Of a stretch of DNA of 64,000 nucleotides, positions 24,484 to 35,100 are shown in pieces. This stretch comes from Coprinus comatus (taxonomy: Eukaryota > Basidiomycota > Agaricomycetes > Agaricales > Agaricaceae), in assembly GCA_034638255.1 (NCBI GenBank), contig JAWPGT010000001.1, positions 2,046,001-2,110,000 of the forward strand. The letters run 5' to 3'. Positions within the stretch are counted from its first letter, which is position 1. Each line of letters begins with the position of its first letter. Position numbers and translations under genes: made by a program. The notes below the pieces were generated by a model. The model was not told where the DNA came from and searched no databases. It was given only the letters and a program-made list of their open reading frames with translations.

Positions 24484-25459
24484 ATGTGTATAAATCAAAA
24501 GAAAACAAAATTGTTAACCCAATTCTCAATTGGTAACCCTGTTTTAAGGCACATGATGGCAGCCATTGTATCTGCTAGTCAGCCAAAAACACCTCCAGAA
24601 CTGCAAGCTCTAAAGGGAGCACAATGATTGATATAGAATTTTTCCTTCCATCCCACAATAAAGTTATGTTGTTGGTCTGCTCTAATTGGGCAGCAATGAA
24701 AGGCTGCATCTACATCCATTGTTGCTGCCTGTGTGTCTGGTGGAGCTTCCTGTACTATTTTGTATATTTTTGAAAAGGTTCCCCAGTCACAAGGGAAATT
24801 GTCAGAGTTAATTTTGGAGTTGACAGAGTGTTGATTTGGATCATTTCTTGGAAATGAGAAGTCTTGGACTATACAGAACTCATCAGTTGAGTTTGTCTTG
24901 GGTACTATGCCCAACAGTGATGTTCTGAGTTTCCAATCTTGTTCTGAAGTTCAGGTAGAGTGAAGGGTCCTGTGTAATGCCCAGCATCAAGTTCTTTTTT
25001 GATATATTTTTCAATTATTTCTGGTTGTGATTTTGCTAAAGTATGATTATTGGGAATATAAGTTTTGTTCAAAGGAGTTGAGGATACTCCCATATTGAAA
25101 CCATGTTTGATCTTAAATGGCACATCACTGAATAGATGCATTAGGTCCAAGTCTTGTAATGTAGATCTCCACACATTTGCAATGAGTGGAGTTGTGATGA
25201 ATAAGAAGGGGTTATCATTATGAAGGAATGGATGGGTGGGATTGTGCTCCATGATCTCTGGCTCAGCACAGGGGACACTGGTGGAGTCCCTTACTACATC
25301 TTGAGCTAAACTGGCATCCTCATACTCCATTGTAGTGAAAACAAAAGGAATCTCCATTTGTATCTACCTGCTGAGCATTTGGAGCTGTCAGTAAAGGGAG
25401 TACCAGGGGGTTTCCATTCATGATGGTAGATGCTATGCAGGACTTTGGATGATGTGATT

Positions 25460-27377
25460 TGTCTCCACAGATCAGGCATCATGATGGAATTTTCCATCTA
25501 TTTGAATATGTATTTGACCCTGATGGTTGGTTATTTGCAGTGATTGGAGTTCAAGTGTATGGATTGTATGCCCTTGGAGGTCTGTTGTATTGACCTGGGG
25601 GGGGGGGGGGGGGGGGGGGGTCTTGAGATCTGAGATATTTGGATGGGAGTATACCTGTCTATGTAGTCTTCTTGCACTGCATTCCAGATTTCTGATTGGA
25701 AAATTGACAGATCTAGGCTGCTCTTGCAGCCTTGTTCTCTGACCGTTATGTTGTATGCCAGCCATATCTCCCACTTTTCTAATCAATTTGGAGCATTAAG
25801 TATACTTTCATAGTGTTTATTCCATGCATCATAGAGGATTTTGTCATTTAATGCTTTAATGAGCTTGAGCAACCTCCTCCAGGCTTGATGCCACTTGTCA
25901 AAGCTTAGGTTTGGTTCATCAGTGTCATTTAAAGGTTCTTCTGACACAATGAATTTGCCATTTTTGGTGTCTAGCTTTATGTCCTGATTTTTGAGTGTAC
26001 CTTCAAGATGAAATGGCTGACAATGTTTGTCTGTGAGTAGGGAGAGTGGTATGTGACTCTTCCATCCATCCCCTATAAAAAATCTAGACTTAATGTTCTT
26101 GGGTATCTCCAAAGTATGTGGGATGCCTAATTGGCCTAGTACAAGTTTTGGCCTGGATCTATAAGTCTTCCTAGGTATAGGTTTGACTACATTCTGTTGG
26201 ACATTACATCACATGATGTAGTTGTAGATATATAATGTCTTCACCAACATCAATATAACTTAACCTTGTATCATCATTGTCTCTAGAATCTTATACATTC
26301 TTATTGAATACATCATCCACTGTGAATGAAATGGTAGGTCAGAATACAATTGTGATGTTTTTGGTAAATGATTGTGGGTATATAATATCACAATGACATC
26401 TATGTATGCCATATGCTGCAAAAGTGGATTGAAGACAGGGCAAATGTTGCAGAAGAAGGTATATTGCAATCACTGATAAGGCAAGTCTTATAAAGTGCCA
26501 TATGATATAAAAGTTGAATATGCTATGCAGTGCAAAGAATAGATATGCAATATGTCATGAGGAATTGATGTGCAATATGTCACAAGGAATAAATATATGA
26601 TACATTTTAAAGAAAGGTTTGTAGTACTGTATATCATGATGAATAAGAAGATTTTTAATGAAATTTGAAGAGGTGAATGTGAAAAAATTTTGTGGAATGG
26701 ATTGAAAAAAGTTAATGAAATAGGTACTCACACTCCAAGGTGTCCTCATTGGTATCCCCATGGTGATCTGAACCTGGAGTAGCAACTTGCCTCTGTGTGA
26801 CATTATTTTGATTTCTGATGTGATGATTTGCCTGCCTCAAGTTTCTGACTACTGCAGGATTAGGTGCTTGTCTCCTAGGTTGTGGTTGTTCTTGGACCTG
26901 GATCTGATGTTGTTATTCCACTGCCTGATCTTCTACATCAGGAGGGATGCCTCCCCATTTGCTCTTGCTGTTGAGTGTTATGTCTGAGCCATCTTCTGAG
27001 GGTTGCACTGAAGGTTGCCTAATGTGTGGAGTCTGTGCTGCTGCCCTTCTAGGTCTCCTTGCTGGTGGTCACCTTCTGTTCCTGGGCCTTTGGTTTACTT
27101 CAAAAAGGCTAGTGTATCTAGGGTCTTCTTTGAGGTATTGATTTTGGTTGAAAAATTCAGTGATATTGTCCTTGATTGTTGGCTGTAATAAATCATTTGT
27201 GAGGAGCTTGGCTAGTAGTCCTAAAGAGTGTCCAAGGGCCTGCAGCTCTGGCTTTCTAAGGTTCCAGAGCAGTTTGTTGAACATGGGTTGTGGTGGTTCT
27301 GGTTGTTGTTAGTCTTCTGCTCCTGGACCTATCTCTTCCTGGTTACATTCCTTGGGCTGATGGATGATTTGGTCCAT
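25460..27377 (-). pseudogene. DIRS gag-like ORF, decayed
   Basis: Two coding blocks. The first (27377 to ~26735) opens at an ATG (27375-27377), carries one early stop near 27330, then FNKLLWNLRKPELQ (SAP-like, possibly DNA-binding), a Pro/Arg-rich and Gln-rich linker, and ends at EDTLEC before a good GTGAGT donor. The second block (about 26165-25460) follows an acceptor-like CCTAG and contains KNIKSRFFIGDGWKSHIPLSL, FDKWHQAWRRLLKLIKAL and WLAYNITVREQGCKSSLDLS, a pattern I know from gag-like ORFs of fungal DIRS elements. It includes a poly-Pro stretch encoded by a 24-bp homopolymer. Multiple stops. Confidence 0.6.
25597..25620. repeat. Uninterrupted run of 24 G
   Basis: A mononucleotide tract within the DIRS gag-like frame, encoding Pro on the minus strand. 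Likely grown by replication slippage; its length in the assembly may be unreliable. Confidence 0.9.
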
Positions 27378-27446
27378 TTTGTGTGTATGGTGTTTCAAAG
27401 AAAAGAATCTGAATTGTACTGAGTAGATGGGCTGATGATGTACTTA

Positions 27447-27656
27447 CAGTAAGGGACAAAACCGTTCCAATGTTTTGAAGTACTGCCAAGATTGCTTTAT
27501 ATCTTAGGAACTACATAGTCTACTCACTTGTAAATTTAATTGTAGATAGCCTAATCCATTGCCTATTGGTTTCCAAAGTCCCATTATGTAAGCTAAAAAT
27601 GCGTGGGAGATATGAATTAATTATTATTTTATACTCATTGGAACAGTTTTGTCCCT
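27447..27656 (+). repeat. Mariner left terminal inverted repeat
   Basis: 210-bp arm. Its inner end (CATTGGAACAGTTTTGTCCCT) is the inverse of its outer end (AGGGACAAAACCGTTCCAATG, one mismatch pair), so the transposase-binding-like motif occurs twice per arm. Confidence 0.88.
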
Positions 27657-27794
27657 TTTAGTTCTAGAACACATGACTTCATTTATTACATCCAAATAAA
27701 TCCAAATAAAATCACATGACCATTCCACATAATGTATAAGTAGGTGTACTGATTCCCTGGTATACAATAAACCCCCCACTACACTTCTATTATT

Positions 27795-28811
27795 ATGCGT
27801 GCTCTTTCTTCTACCCAAATCAACCAAGTTCTTTCTTACCTGGATAAAGGCAACTCTGCTCATCAAATTGCTTCTATGACTGGTTTGGGACTTAGTACTA
27901 TCTCTAGACTTCGTTCCAAACACAGATCTACCCTTTCTAAATCTGTTGGTGGTCGTCCATCTAAGCTTTCTTCCTCTGATATCCATTATTCTGTCCGCCT
28001 TATTACATCTCACAAAGCTGATAATGCATCTCAAGTTATCAAATCACTCCAAAATGTTGTTGCCCAACCTATATCAACCAAAACAGTTCGAAGGGGACTC
28101 AAAAGTGTTGGAATGAAGGCTGTAGTGAAGCAGAAAAGACCTAAACTCAATGCAATTCATAGGAGGAAAAGGTTGGAATAGGCAGAGAGGTATGCTGATT
28201 GGACATTGGAGGATTGGAAAAGGGTAATTTGGACAGATGAGTCTAAAATCAACCATTTTGGGTCAGATGGAAGAGTGTGGGTATGGAAAAAGGCAGGAGA
28301 GAAGTTGAATAATAGGCTGGTAGAAGAAACAGTAAAATTTGGTGGAGGAAATCTTATGATCTGGGGTTGTATGTTGTGGGAAGGGGTTGGATATGCTACT
28401 AGAATTGAAGGCAAGATGGATGCTGACCTATATGTTCAAATTTTGGAGGATGAACTGCAGCAAAGCATTGAGTATTATGGCAAGAATGTGGAGGATATGG
28501 TGTTTCAACAAGACAATGACCCCAAACACAAGAGCAAAAAGGCAACAAAATGGCTTGAAGAGTCTGGATTAGAGATCATGGTATGGCCCCCACAATCACC
28601 AGATCTTAATCCCATAGAACATCTTTGGAATCATCTCAAAATAAAGCTAGGAGAGTATGATTCTCCTCCTAATAGTATGCATACTCTATGGGAAAGAGTA
28701 CAAAAAGAATGGAATGACATAAAGCCAGAAGTATGTCAGAATTTGATAGAGAGTATGCCTAGAAGGGTTCAGGCAGTTTTACAGGCTAAGGGAGCCTATA
28801 CCAAGTATTAG
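27795..28811 (+). pseudogene. Tc1-type DD34E transposase with one in-frame stop
   Basis: The start at 27795 reads MRALSSTQINQVLSYLDKG, then a helix-turn-helix (SAHQIASMTGLGLSTISRLR) and a second DNA-binding part (GGRPSKLSSSDIHYSVRLI). The catalytic domain has WTDESK (first Asp), GGNLMIWGCM, VFQQDNDPKHKS (second Asp) and PDLNPIEHLW, with 34 residues between the second Asp and the Glu, the Tc1 spacing. It ends YTKY with a TAG at 28809-28811. The frame is continuous except for a TAG at 28179-28181 after RRKRLE. Length about 338 residues is full for the family, so this is a nearly intact copy disabled by one stop. It could still be mobilised in trans. Confidence 0.9.
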
Positions 28812-28839
28812 AATATCCATTTTGTATATAATTTTTGAG

Positions 28840-29049
28840 AGGGACAAAACCATTCCAATGAGTATAAAATAATAATTAATTCATATCTCCCACGCATTTT
28901 TAGCTTACATAATGGGACTTTGGAAACCAATAGGCAATGGATTAGGCTATCTACAATTAAATTTACAAGTAAGTAGACTATGTAGTTCCTGAGATATAAA
29001 GCAATCTTGGCAGTACTTCAAAACATTGGAACGGTTTTGTCCCTTACTG
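28840..29049 (-). repeat. Mariner right terminal inverted repeat
   Basis: Complement of the left arm with only a few differences by eye (for example AAACCATTCC at 28847 against the left AAACTGTTCC; TCCTGAGA against TCCTAAGA). Same double-motif architecture. Confidence 0.88.
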
Positions 29050-29298
29050 TAGCTTGTGATCGCTTTTCTGATCATGTGGTGTTACTGTGTGATGTCACAG
29101 CTTGCAGAAGCATCCTGCAGACACTTGGTGACCTTCTAGTCTCATACCATTGTCTGCAGGTGAGTAGTTATAGTATAACTTCATGTTCTAGTCTCATACC
29201 ATTGTCTGCAGTGTAACTCATTCATTTCTTAATCAATCACCTTCATTCCTTCGTTAATCTACACGTCCCATCGTGCTCTACATTCCTGCGCTTACAGC
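29050..29298 (+). repeat. LTR of copia-1 family, left part missing
   Basis: Matches the copia-1 LTR from TAGCTTGTGATCGC to CTGCGCTTACA. The first ~46 bp (TGTCAGGATTGC...) are absent; the mariner element abuts directly at the TA. The right flank is LINE sequence (GCATG...). Confidence 0.85.
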
Positions 29299-31768
29299 AT
29301 GACCAAGGATGGCACGGCACATCTGTGTTGATAATGACACAGATGCCTTGGCAAGTGGGAGCCATGAGCCACCATGAAGGTAGCTTGGCTGGAGTGGGGT
29401 GTTTTTAGACCCCTTGAGGTCCATGAAGTGATGGCCTTGGTACTTGGATGAGTGGAACATAGTGATCCATTCGTCTGAGCAGTGTTGAGTGCAATCTTTA
29501 TGAAGGCACTCAAGAGATGTTGTGGGAACCACACCATGTGGAACCTGTAGTGATGTTGCAAGCTCATGGGCTTGTTGATGTACTTTCCATTTTGCCTTGG
29601 AAGGAACATGGACAAGGTGAATGGAAGATTCTGGTTCTTGTTGGAACCAGTCCCCAAGTGCACATATAATAGCCAGAGCATGGCTCTGTCCTGATTGTAC
29701 AGTGGGTCTTACTGCTCGTCTTGCAACAGCAATTGAGTCAGTAAATATAAGAATATGTTTGACACCTGGCAAGGAGACAGACAGCCTTGCAGATCCCAAG
29801 ATGCATTGCAAATAACTCCCCTCCAGGGGCAGTTACTTTTCCAGCAGCTTGCCACAACTGAATGCAGCAAGCTCCCTGGAACACAACAGCTGCCGAAACA
29901 GCCTGGTAGCACCCTACAAGTGGTAGACTTGCATCTACACCTGCATAGACACTCTGTGGGTCACCTTGTACATCCTCTAAGAGATGATCAAGGTGTATGA
30001 TATAATTTTGGAGATGAGCTGCTGCATCTTCTCTAGGTTTGTGATATAGAGTGAACTTGATATGGTCTGGAAATTGATTTAGTAGCCACAACCCTGGGTG
30101 AGCTTCACACACAGTAGGGTCAAAGCATTCACCCAGTTTATGGAGGTGGTTGTTTGCCTCCATAACTGCTGACTTGACTTTCAACCAGAAGGTCTGAGTC
30201 ATGCCAGTGATTGATGTAGGATGGGCATCTGCCTCTCCTTGGTATGGCCTATCAAGCAATGCTCAAAGTGGGTGTGAAGGTTGCAGAGTCCCTATACAGA
30301 AGATAGTACATTCTGATAGTTTCTTAAGATGTAACTGTATGGGGATGAGCCCTGCAAGAGACTCAACTCCACCTGTTGGAGATTGTCAGGATTGCTCCAG
30401 GCAGTCCCAATGTCAGTAGTTGATGGAGTTGTAGCTTGTGATCGCTTTTCTGATCATGTGGTGTTACTGTGTGATGTCACAGCTTGTAGAAGCGTCCTGC
30501 AGACACTTGGTGACCTTCTAGTCTCATACCATTGTCTGCAGGTGAGTAGTTATAGTATAACTTCATGTTCTAGTCTCATACCATTGTCTGCAGTGTATCT
30601 CACTCATTTCTTAATCAATCAACTTCGTTCCTTCATTAATCTACGCGTTCTGTCGTGCTCTACGTTCCTGCGCTTTCAGAGATGTGTGAAATGTACTTGT
30701 AACCCACAATGCAGCTTTATGTTGCATTGTGTTGAGAGATTTCAGAGCCCCTTTGTATTGGGCACCCTTGAAGTACCATAGGCAATGTCCATAGGTGGCT
30801 ATGGGCATCACACATGAGCAATAGAGAAGACGCTTCTGCTGTGGAAGGAGTCCTCGGGTTGAATTACCAAGCATGCCCATAGCTTTCACAGTGGACAATG
30901 CCTTGGTAGAGTAGAAGCAGACATGCTCTTTAAAAGTAAGAGCACGGTCAAAGTAAAATCCCAAGTACCTCCAATATGGTTTGGGGCGCAGAGGAGTGTC
31001 TTCAGTAAATGGAGGAAATCCCAAGTCAATGGCTGGGTTTTCTGTGTTGTTTGGCTTGTGCGCAAAGTGGAATACTTCAGACTTGTCATGTTCCATAACA
31101 AGTCCAAAAGATGTGAGGATATTATGAACAATTCCATATGCTCTTTGGAGCGTAGGTATATTGTCTGTAGGAGTCTTGGCCTGGGCCAAGATAGTACCAT
31201 CATCCACATAGGAGACCATTGTGGACCTCAGATTGTGTGCCCGTAAATCAAACAACTTCATTACTGGGGACATGTAAAGCGCAGATAGTACTGGTGACAA
31301 GGCAGAGCCCTGGCCCACTCCTACTGAGGCTGCAAATGGACCTGATTGGAAGTTATTCCACAAATAGGAGGTCTCTCTCCCAACCAGATATGATGCAAAG
31401 AATCCAGCCACATGTGGTCCAAATCCTTGTTTGTGTAAGATTGCCATGAGCATGTCATGGTTCAATGAAGGAAAGAACTGAGCAATATCAAAGGCAATAA
31501 TGCTTGTCTTGAGGCCTCTAGCCCATCCAGCTTGCGTGGAGCGTTGGATAATGCCCCACATTGATTTGGATGGAAAATGTTCCATTTGACACAGTCAAAT
31601 TGGAGACGAGTTGAGATCATTTTCTCAATGAGTTTCCCTAAGGTGTTCAACAGCACAATAGGCCGGAATGCCTTTGGGGTAGCGTATGAGGCTTTGCCTG
31701 GTTTTGGTATAATAACTGACACAGACTCCTTAAAGTGATCTGGCCAATGCCCTACATGCATGCAGGCA
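29299..31768 (-). pseudogene. LINE ORF2, RT core and RNase H part
   Basis: Resumes after the copia insertion with HVGHWPDHFKESVSVIIPKPGK and FRPIVLLNTLGKLIEKMIS. It then shows IAFDIAQFFPSLNHDML (first catalytic Asp), GQGSALSPVLSALYMSP and VSYVDDGTILA (catalytic YVDD). After a solo LTR insertion an RNase H-like region follows (SVYAGVDASLP, GELFAMHLGICKAV, LIFTDSIAVARRAV, VHVPSKAKWKVHQQAHELA) with one frameshift near 29740-29810. The sequence stops at CRAILGHA where the LTR begins, so the end of the protein is missing. Confidence 0.8.
30384..30678 (+). repeat. Solo LTR of copia-1 family, TSD GAGAT
   Basis: 295 bp, TGTCAGGATTGC...CTGCGCTTTCA, flanked by GAGAT (30379-30383 and 30679-30683). Inserted in the LINE RNase H/RT linker on the opposite strand to the full copia copy. 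Same length as both LTRs of that copy. Confidence 0.92.
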
Positions 31769-31773
31769 CTAGC

Positions 31774-32068
31774 TGTAAGCGCAGGAACGTAGAGCACGAC
31801 GGGACGCGTAGATTAACAAAGAAACGAAGGTGATTGATTAAGAAATGAATGAGTTACACTGCAGACAATGGTATGAGACTAGAACATGAAGTTATACTAT
31901 AACTACTCACCTGCAGACAATGGTATGAGACTAGAAGGTCACCAAGTGTCTGCAGGACGCTTCTACAAGCTGTGACATCACACAGTAACACCACATGATC
32001 AGAAAAGCAATCACAAGCTACAACTCCATCAACTCCTGACATTGGGACTGCCTGGAGCAATCCTGACA
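31774..32068 (-). repeat. copia-1 3' LTR
   Basis: 295 bp with TG...CA ends in minus-strand sense (TGTCAGGATTGC ... GCGCTTACA). It contains two direct copies of a motif AGTCTCATACCATTGTCTGC about 45 bp apart. Confidence 0.93.
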
Positions 32069-32119
32069 TACCCCCCTGATCTAGACAGTCCAAACAAACA
32101 ATGGAACAGAGATAGGGAA

Positions 32120-35100
32120 TCATGATGACAGTCCAAGAAGAGGAACAAGATGAGAAACAACCTTGGGTTGAACAGCCTTGGTAAAGATGTCTGCAAGTTG
32201 TTCAGAGGTAGGAATGTAGACAGGGGAAATGATCTTCCTTTGCACAACTTCTCTGAGCCAGAAAAAGCGCAAATCAAGCTGTTTCATCCTACCATGGTGT
32301 TCAGGATTCTTGGACACAGTTATTGCTGACTGATTGTCAATGTAGAGGGTGGAAGAGGAAGCACACACACCAGAGTCACATATCCACCTGTTGCCCTTCC
32401 TGTAGCTTGACAGGAACCATGGGAAGCATCTGTAAACGTCACAAATGGCTCATTGGACGCCAAATCACCTTTATAAACCAGTTTGTAGCCCATAGTACCC
32501 TTCAAATAGCGAAATAAATGCTTGACAGCTGCCCAATGAGCTGGACCTGGGTTGTGGTTGAATCTCCCAAGGTAGGAGACAGCAAAAGCGATGTCAGGAC
32601 GAGTCATGGTGGCCAGATACTGCAAGGCTCCAACTGCACTGAGATAAGGAACATCTTTCATCTTGAGTTGATCATCTGAAGTGACCACAACTGTAGAAAG
32701 ATCAAGTCCAGGAGCTAGTGGGGTCTTCACAGGCTTGCAATCGGACATCTGGAAGCGTTCTAGAAGGTCCCTGGTGTATTTCTCTTGGCTGAGAGAGATA
32801 GAATGATGATCCAGGTCCTGTTCAACCTTGACAGCCAGAAGCCAGGATGTTGGACCAAGGTCACGAAGTTTGAAGTGAGCTGAGAGTTCCTTGACTGTGT
32901 CATCCATGGCCTTGTCATCCTTTGAAGCAAGAGTAATGTCATCAATAAACACAGGAACAATGACCTTGACTGGACCTTTGGAATAGAGATAGATAGAACT
33001 GTCAGATTGGAGTCTGGTGTAACCAAGAGAGATGAAGATGGAGTGTAGCTTCTTGTTCCACTGCCTGGCAGCTTGTTTGAGGCCATAGAGCGACTTCCTG
33101 AGCCTAAAAACCATGTTGGGAGCGCCCTGGTGGTATCCTTCAGGTTGCTTCATGTAAATCTCTTCCTCCAGGTCTCCATAAGTGAAAGCAGATGAGATAT
33201 CCAAAGAGCGCAGTTTGTAGCCCTCTTTAGCAGCCAGAGCAACAATGAGCCTAAGAGATGCAGGCCGAAAAGTAGGAGCAAAAACCTCAGTATAATCATA
33301 ACCAGGCCTCTGTGCATAGCCCTTGGCCACAATGCGAGCTTTGTAGCGCTCTATAGAGCCATCTGGGTTCTCTTTCACCTTGTAGACCCATCCAGACTTG
33401 ATAGCCTTCTGTCCTGAAGGCAAAGGAACGAGTTCCCATGTCCCATTAGCCTCCAGGATCCCAAACTCCTTATCCATAGCTTCTTTCCAATCTTCGGATG
33501 CACAAGACTCCATAGCAGCCTTGAAGGAGCCAGGTTCACCACCAGTAACAGCTCCAGCAAACTCTACCACCCGAAAACCCTCATCATTCATGTAGAGAGC
33601 CAACTCTTCAAGCTCATCATCATCTTCTTCATCATTCCCATTGTTCTGAGCTACTGGAACTGGTTCAACTGGTAGTCTAGCTATAGGACGATGTTTTAGC
33701 TGTTCTTTAGCATCCCACCAGTTGTAGGGACCTGTTCTGATGCGAGTACCTCGTCTTCTAGCTGGTGGTTCAGCTGAGGGAGGTTGCTGATGGACAGGAG
33801 TGGTTGGAGGAGGCAAAGAAGAGGATGGAGGCATTGGAGGTGTAGATGGAGGTGAGTGCTTTGGAGAGAGTGTTGGTGATGTAGATGGAGATGGAACAGG
33901 TTCTTGAAGAGGAATAGGAGCCACAGGAGGTAAAGCGACTGCAGGGAGAGCAGGAGGAACGATTGGAGCTGCAGGAGCGACTACAGGATGTGATACACTA
34001 CCCCCCTCATCTTCAGAAGCTGAAACATCGTCAGGAGGAGGAATAGAGGAGCTAGAGGGCAAAGAAAGCGAAGTAGAGGTAGGAGATGGAGGAGGGGACA
34101 GCCCAAAGTCAGGAATAGCATCCATTTTCGCTTTTGACAGCCCAGGGAACCATCTCTCATCAAACTGAGCAGTCTCAGAGATGATAACCTTCCTTGTAGT
34201 TGGATTGTAGAACTTCCAGCCCTTGTAGCCAGTGGGATATCCAAGAAAAACGCATTTTTCCATATGAGGCTCCAGAGATTTCCTTTTATCCTTCTGAATA
34301 TAGACATAGGCAGTGCAGCCCCATACTCTAAGGTGAGAAACGTCGGGTTTTCGCTTATAGAAGGCCTCATAAGGTGTAGTGTTGGGTAGAGGTGAGGTGG
34401 GAAGGAAATTCCAAACATGAACCATGGCAGCCAGACATTCACCCCAGAAAGATGGAGGTAAACCAGACTCTGAGAGCATTGTGGTGATTCTCTCACCCAT
34501 AGTGCGATTGGAGCGCTCTGCTAGGCCATTCTGCTGTGGTCTATTGCGAGTAGAATGTCTCCTTTCAATCCCAGACTGAGTTGTGAAGGAAATGAACGCT
34601 TTAGACATGTATTCACCCCCTTTATCATCCTGTAGAGCCTTGATCTTGGTCCCCAGCTGGTTCTCAGCCCATGATTTGTATGCTTTGAACGCTTCAAAGG
34701 CTTCTGACTTGGCCTTGAGCAGGTATACAGCCCGAAAACGCGTAGAATCGTCTATAAACGTCACCCAGTACTTGTAGCCTTGAGCTGTAGCTGTAGGAAG
34801 CGGTCCATGAAGATCTGAGTGCACCAGATCAAGTGGGGAGCGAGTATGGTGTGTGGAAGGAGGGAATGAGGCTGAATGCATCTTCCCAGCAAGGCAGGGC
34901 TCACAAATCGCGTCAGGGAGCGTTCCAGAGACTAGGGAAAGGCCAGTAACAAGTTCCTGACTGATTAGCTTCTTCAAATCAGCAAGATTATGGTGTATAA
35001 GGCGTCTGTGCCACAGGGAAAGGTCAAGGGGAAGTGTAGAGGCCGAAAATGCGGTCTCTGAAACGACCACAGTGCCATTAAGCAAGGCATTGTTGGATTC

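Larger units (their letters stand above)
22880..25357 (-). pseudogene. DIRS reverse transcriptase/RNase H, decayed
   Basis: RT blocks: LGIVPKTNSTDEFCIVQDFS, MDVDAAFHCCPIRADQQHNF, ACSSGGVFG followed by a TGA, then LPIENWVNNFVFF. In the family this last block carries the catalytic Asp pair (VDD); here both are Asn (codons at 24510-24515). After the nested LTRs the thumb/connection continues with IARPLGWPW, EILLGSLVHYSLAIPEGQS and PALSRFLSSFRNK. RNase H follows with INFWVDALTSWGIG, IGWAEIIAIECGLWLAVL and VLKSDNIGVIDALKNGKS. The enzyme is inactivated by the DD to NN change and several TGA stops. Confidence 0.8.
21536..27446 (-). mobile_element. DIRS-type tyrosine-recombinase retrotransposon (dead)
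   Basis: Minus-strand order is gag-like gene (27377 to ~25460), reverse transcriptase (25357-24500), RNase H (to ~22880) and tyrosine recombinase (22745-21536). That combination and order define DIRS elements, which lack an integrase and integrate with a tyrosine recombinase. Two nested LTRs interrupt the RT. The gag-like part starts MDQIIHQPKECNQEE and has a SAP-like helix pair (LRKPELQALGHSLGLLA); a probable ~560-bp intron separates it from a second part with WKSHIPLSLLTDKH and WLAYNITVREQ. Both ends are uncertain: the left because no terminal repeats were found, the right because a mariner abuts it. Several key residues are mutated (listed under the sub-features), so it cannot move. Confidence 0.8.
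27447..29049 (+). mobile_element. Tc1/mariner DNA transposon with 210-bp TIRs, TA target
   Basis: A 1603-bp element bounded by CAGTAAGGGACAAAACCG on the left and its complement on the right, with TA on each side (27445-27446, 29050-29051), the Tc1/mariner target. The inverted repeats span about 27447-27656 and 28840-29049 and are nearly identical. A single transposase frame lies between, with one internal stop. The left flank is DIRS sequence but the right flank is a copia LTR, so the two sides were not originally adjacent (see findings). Confidence 0.92.

Noticed and set aside
27447..29049. Horizontal transfer of the mariner from an animal or plant
   Set aside because: Tc1 elements of this kind are common in fungi, and without a phylogeny there is no evidence for a foreign source.
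31860..31945. Short direct repeats with spacer resembling a CRISPR unit
   Set aside because: Only two copies, located inside each copia-1 LTR and repeated with it; this is eukaryotic LTR structure.
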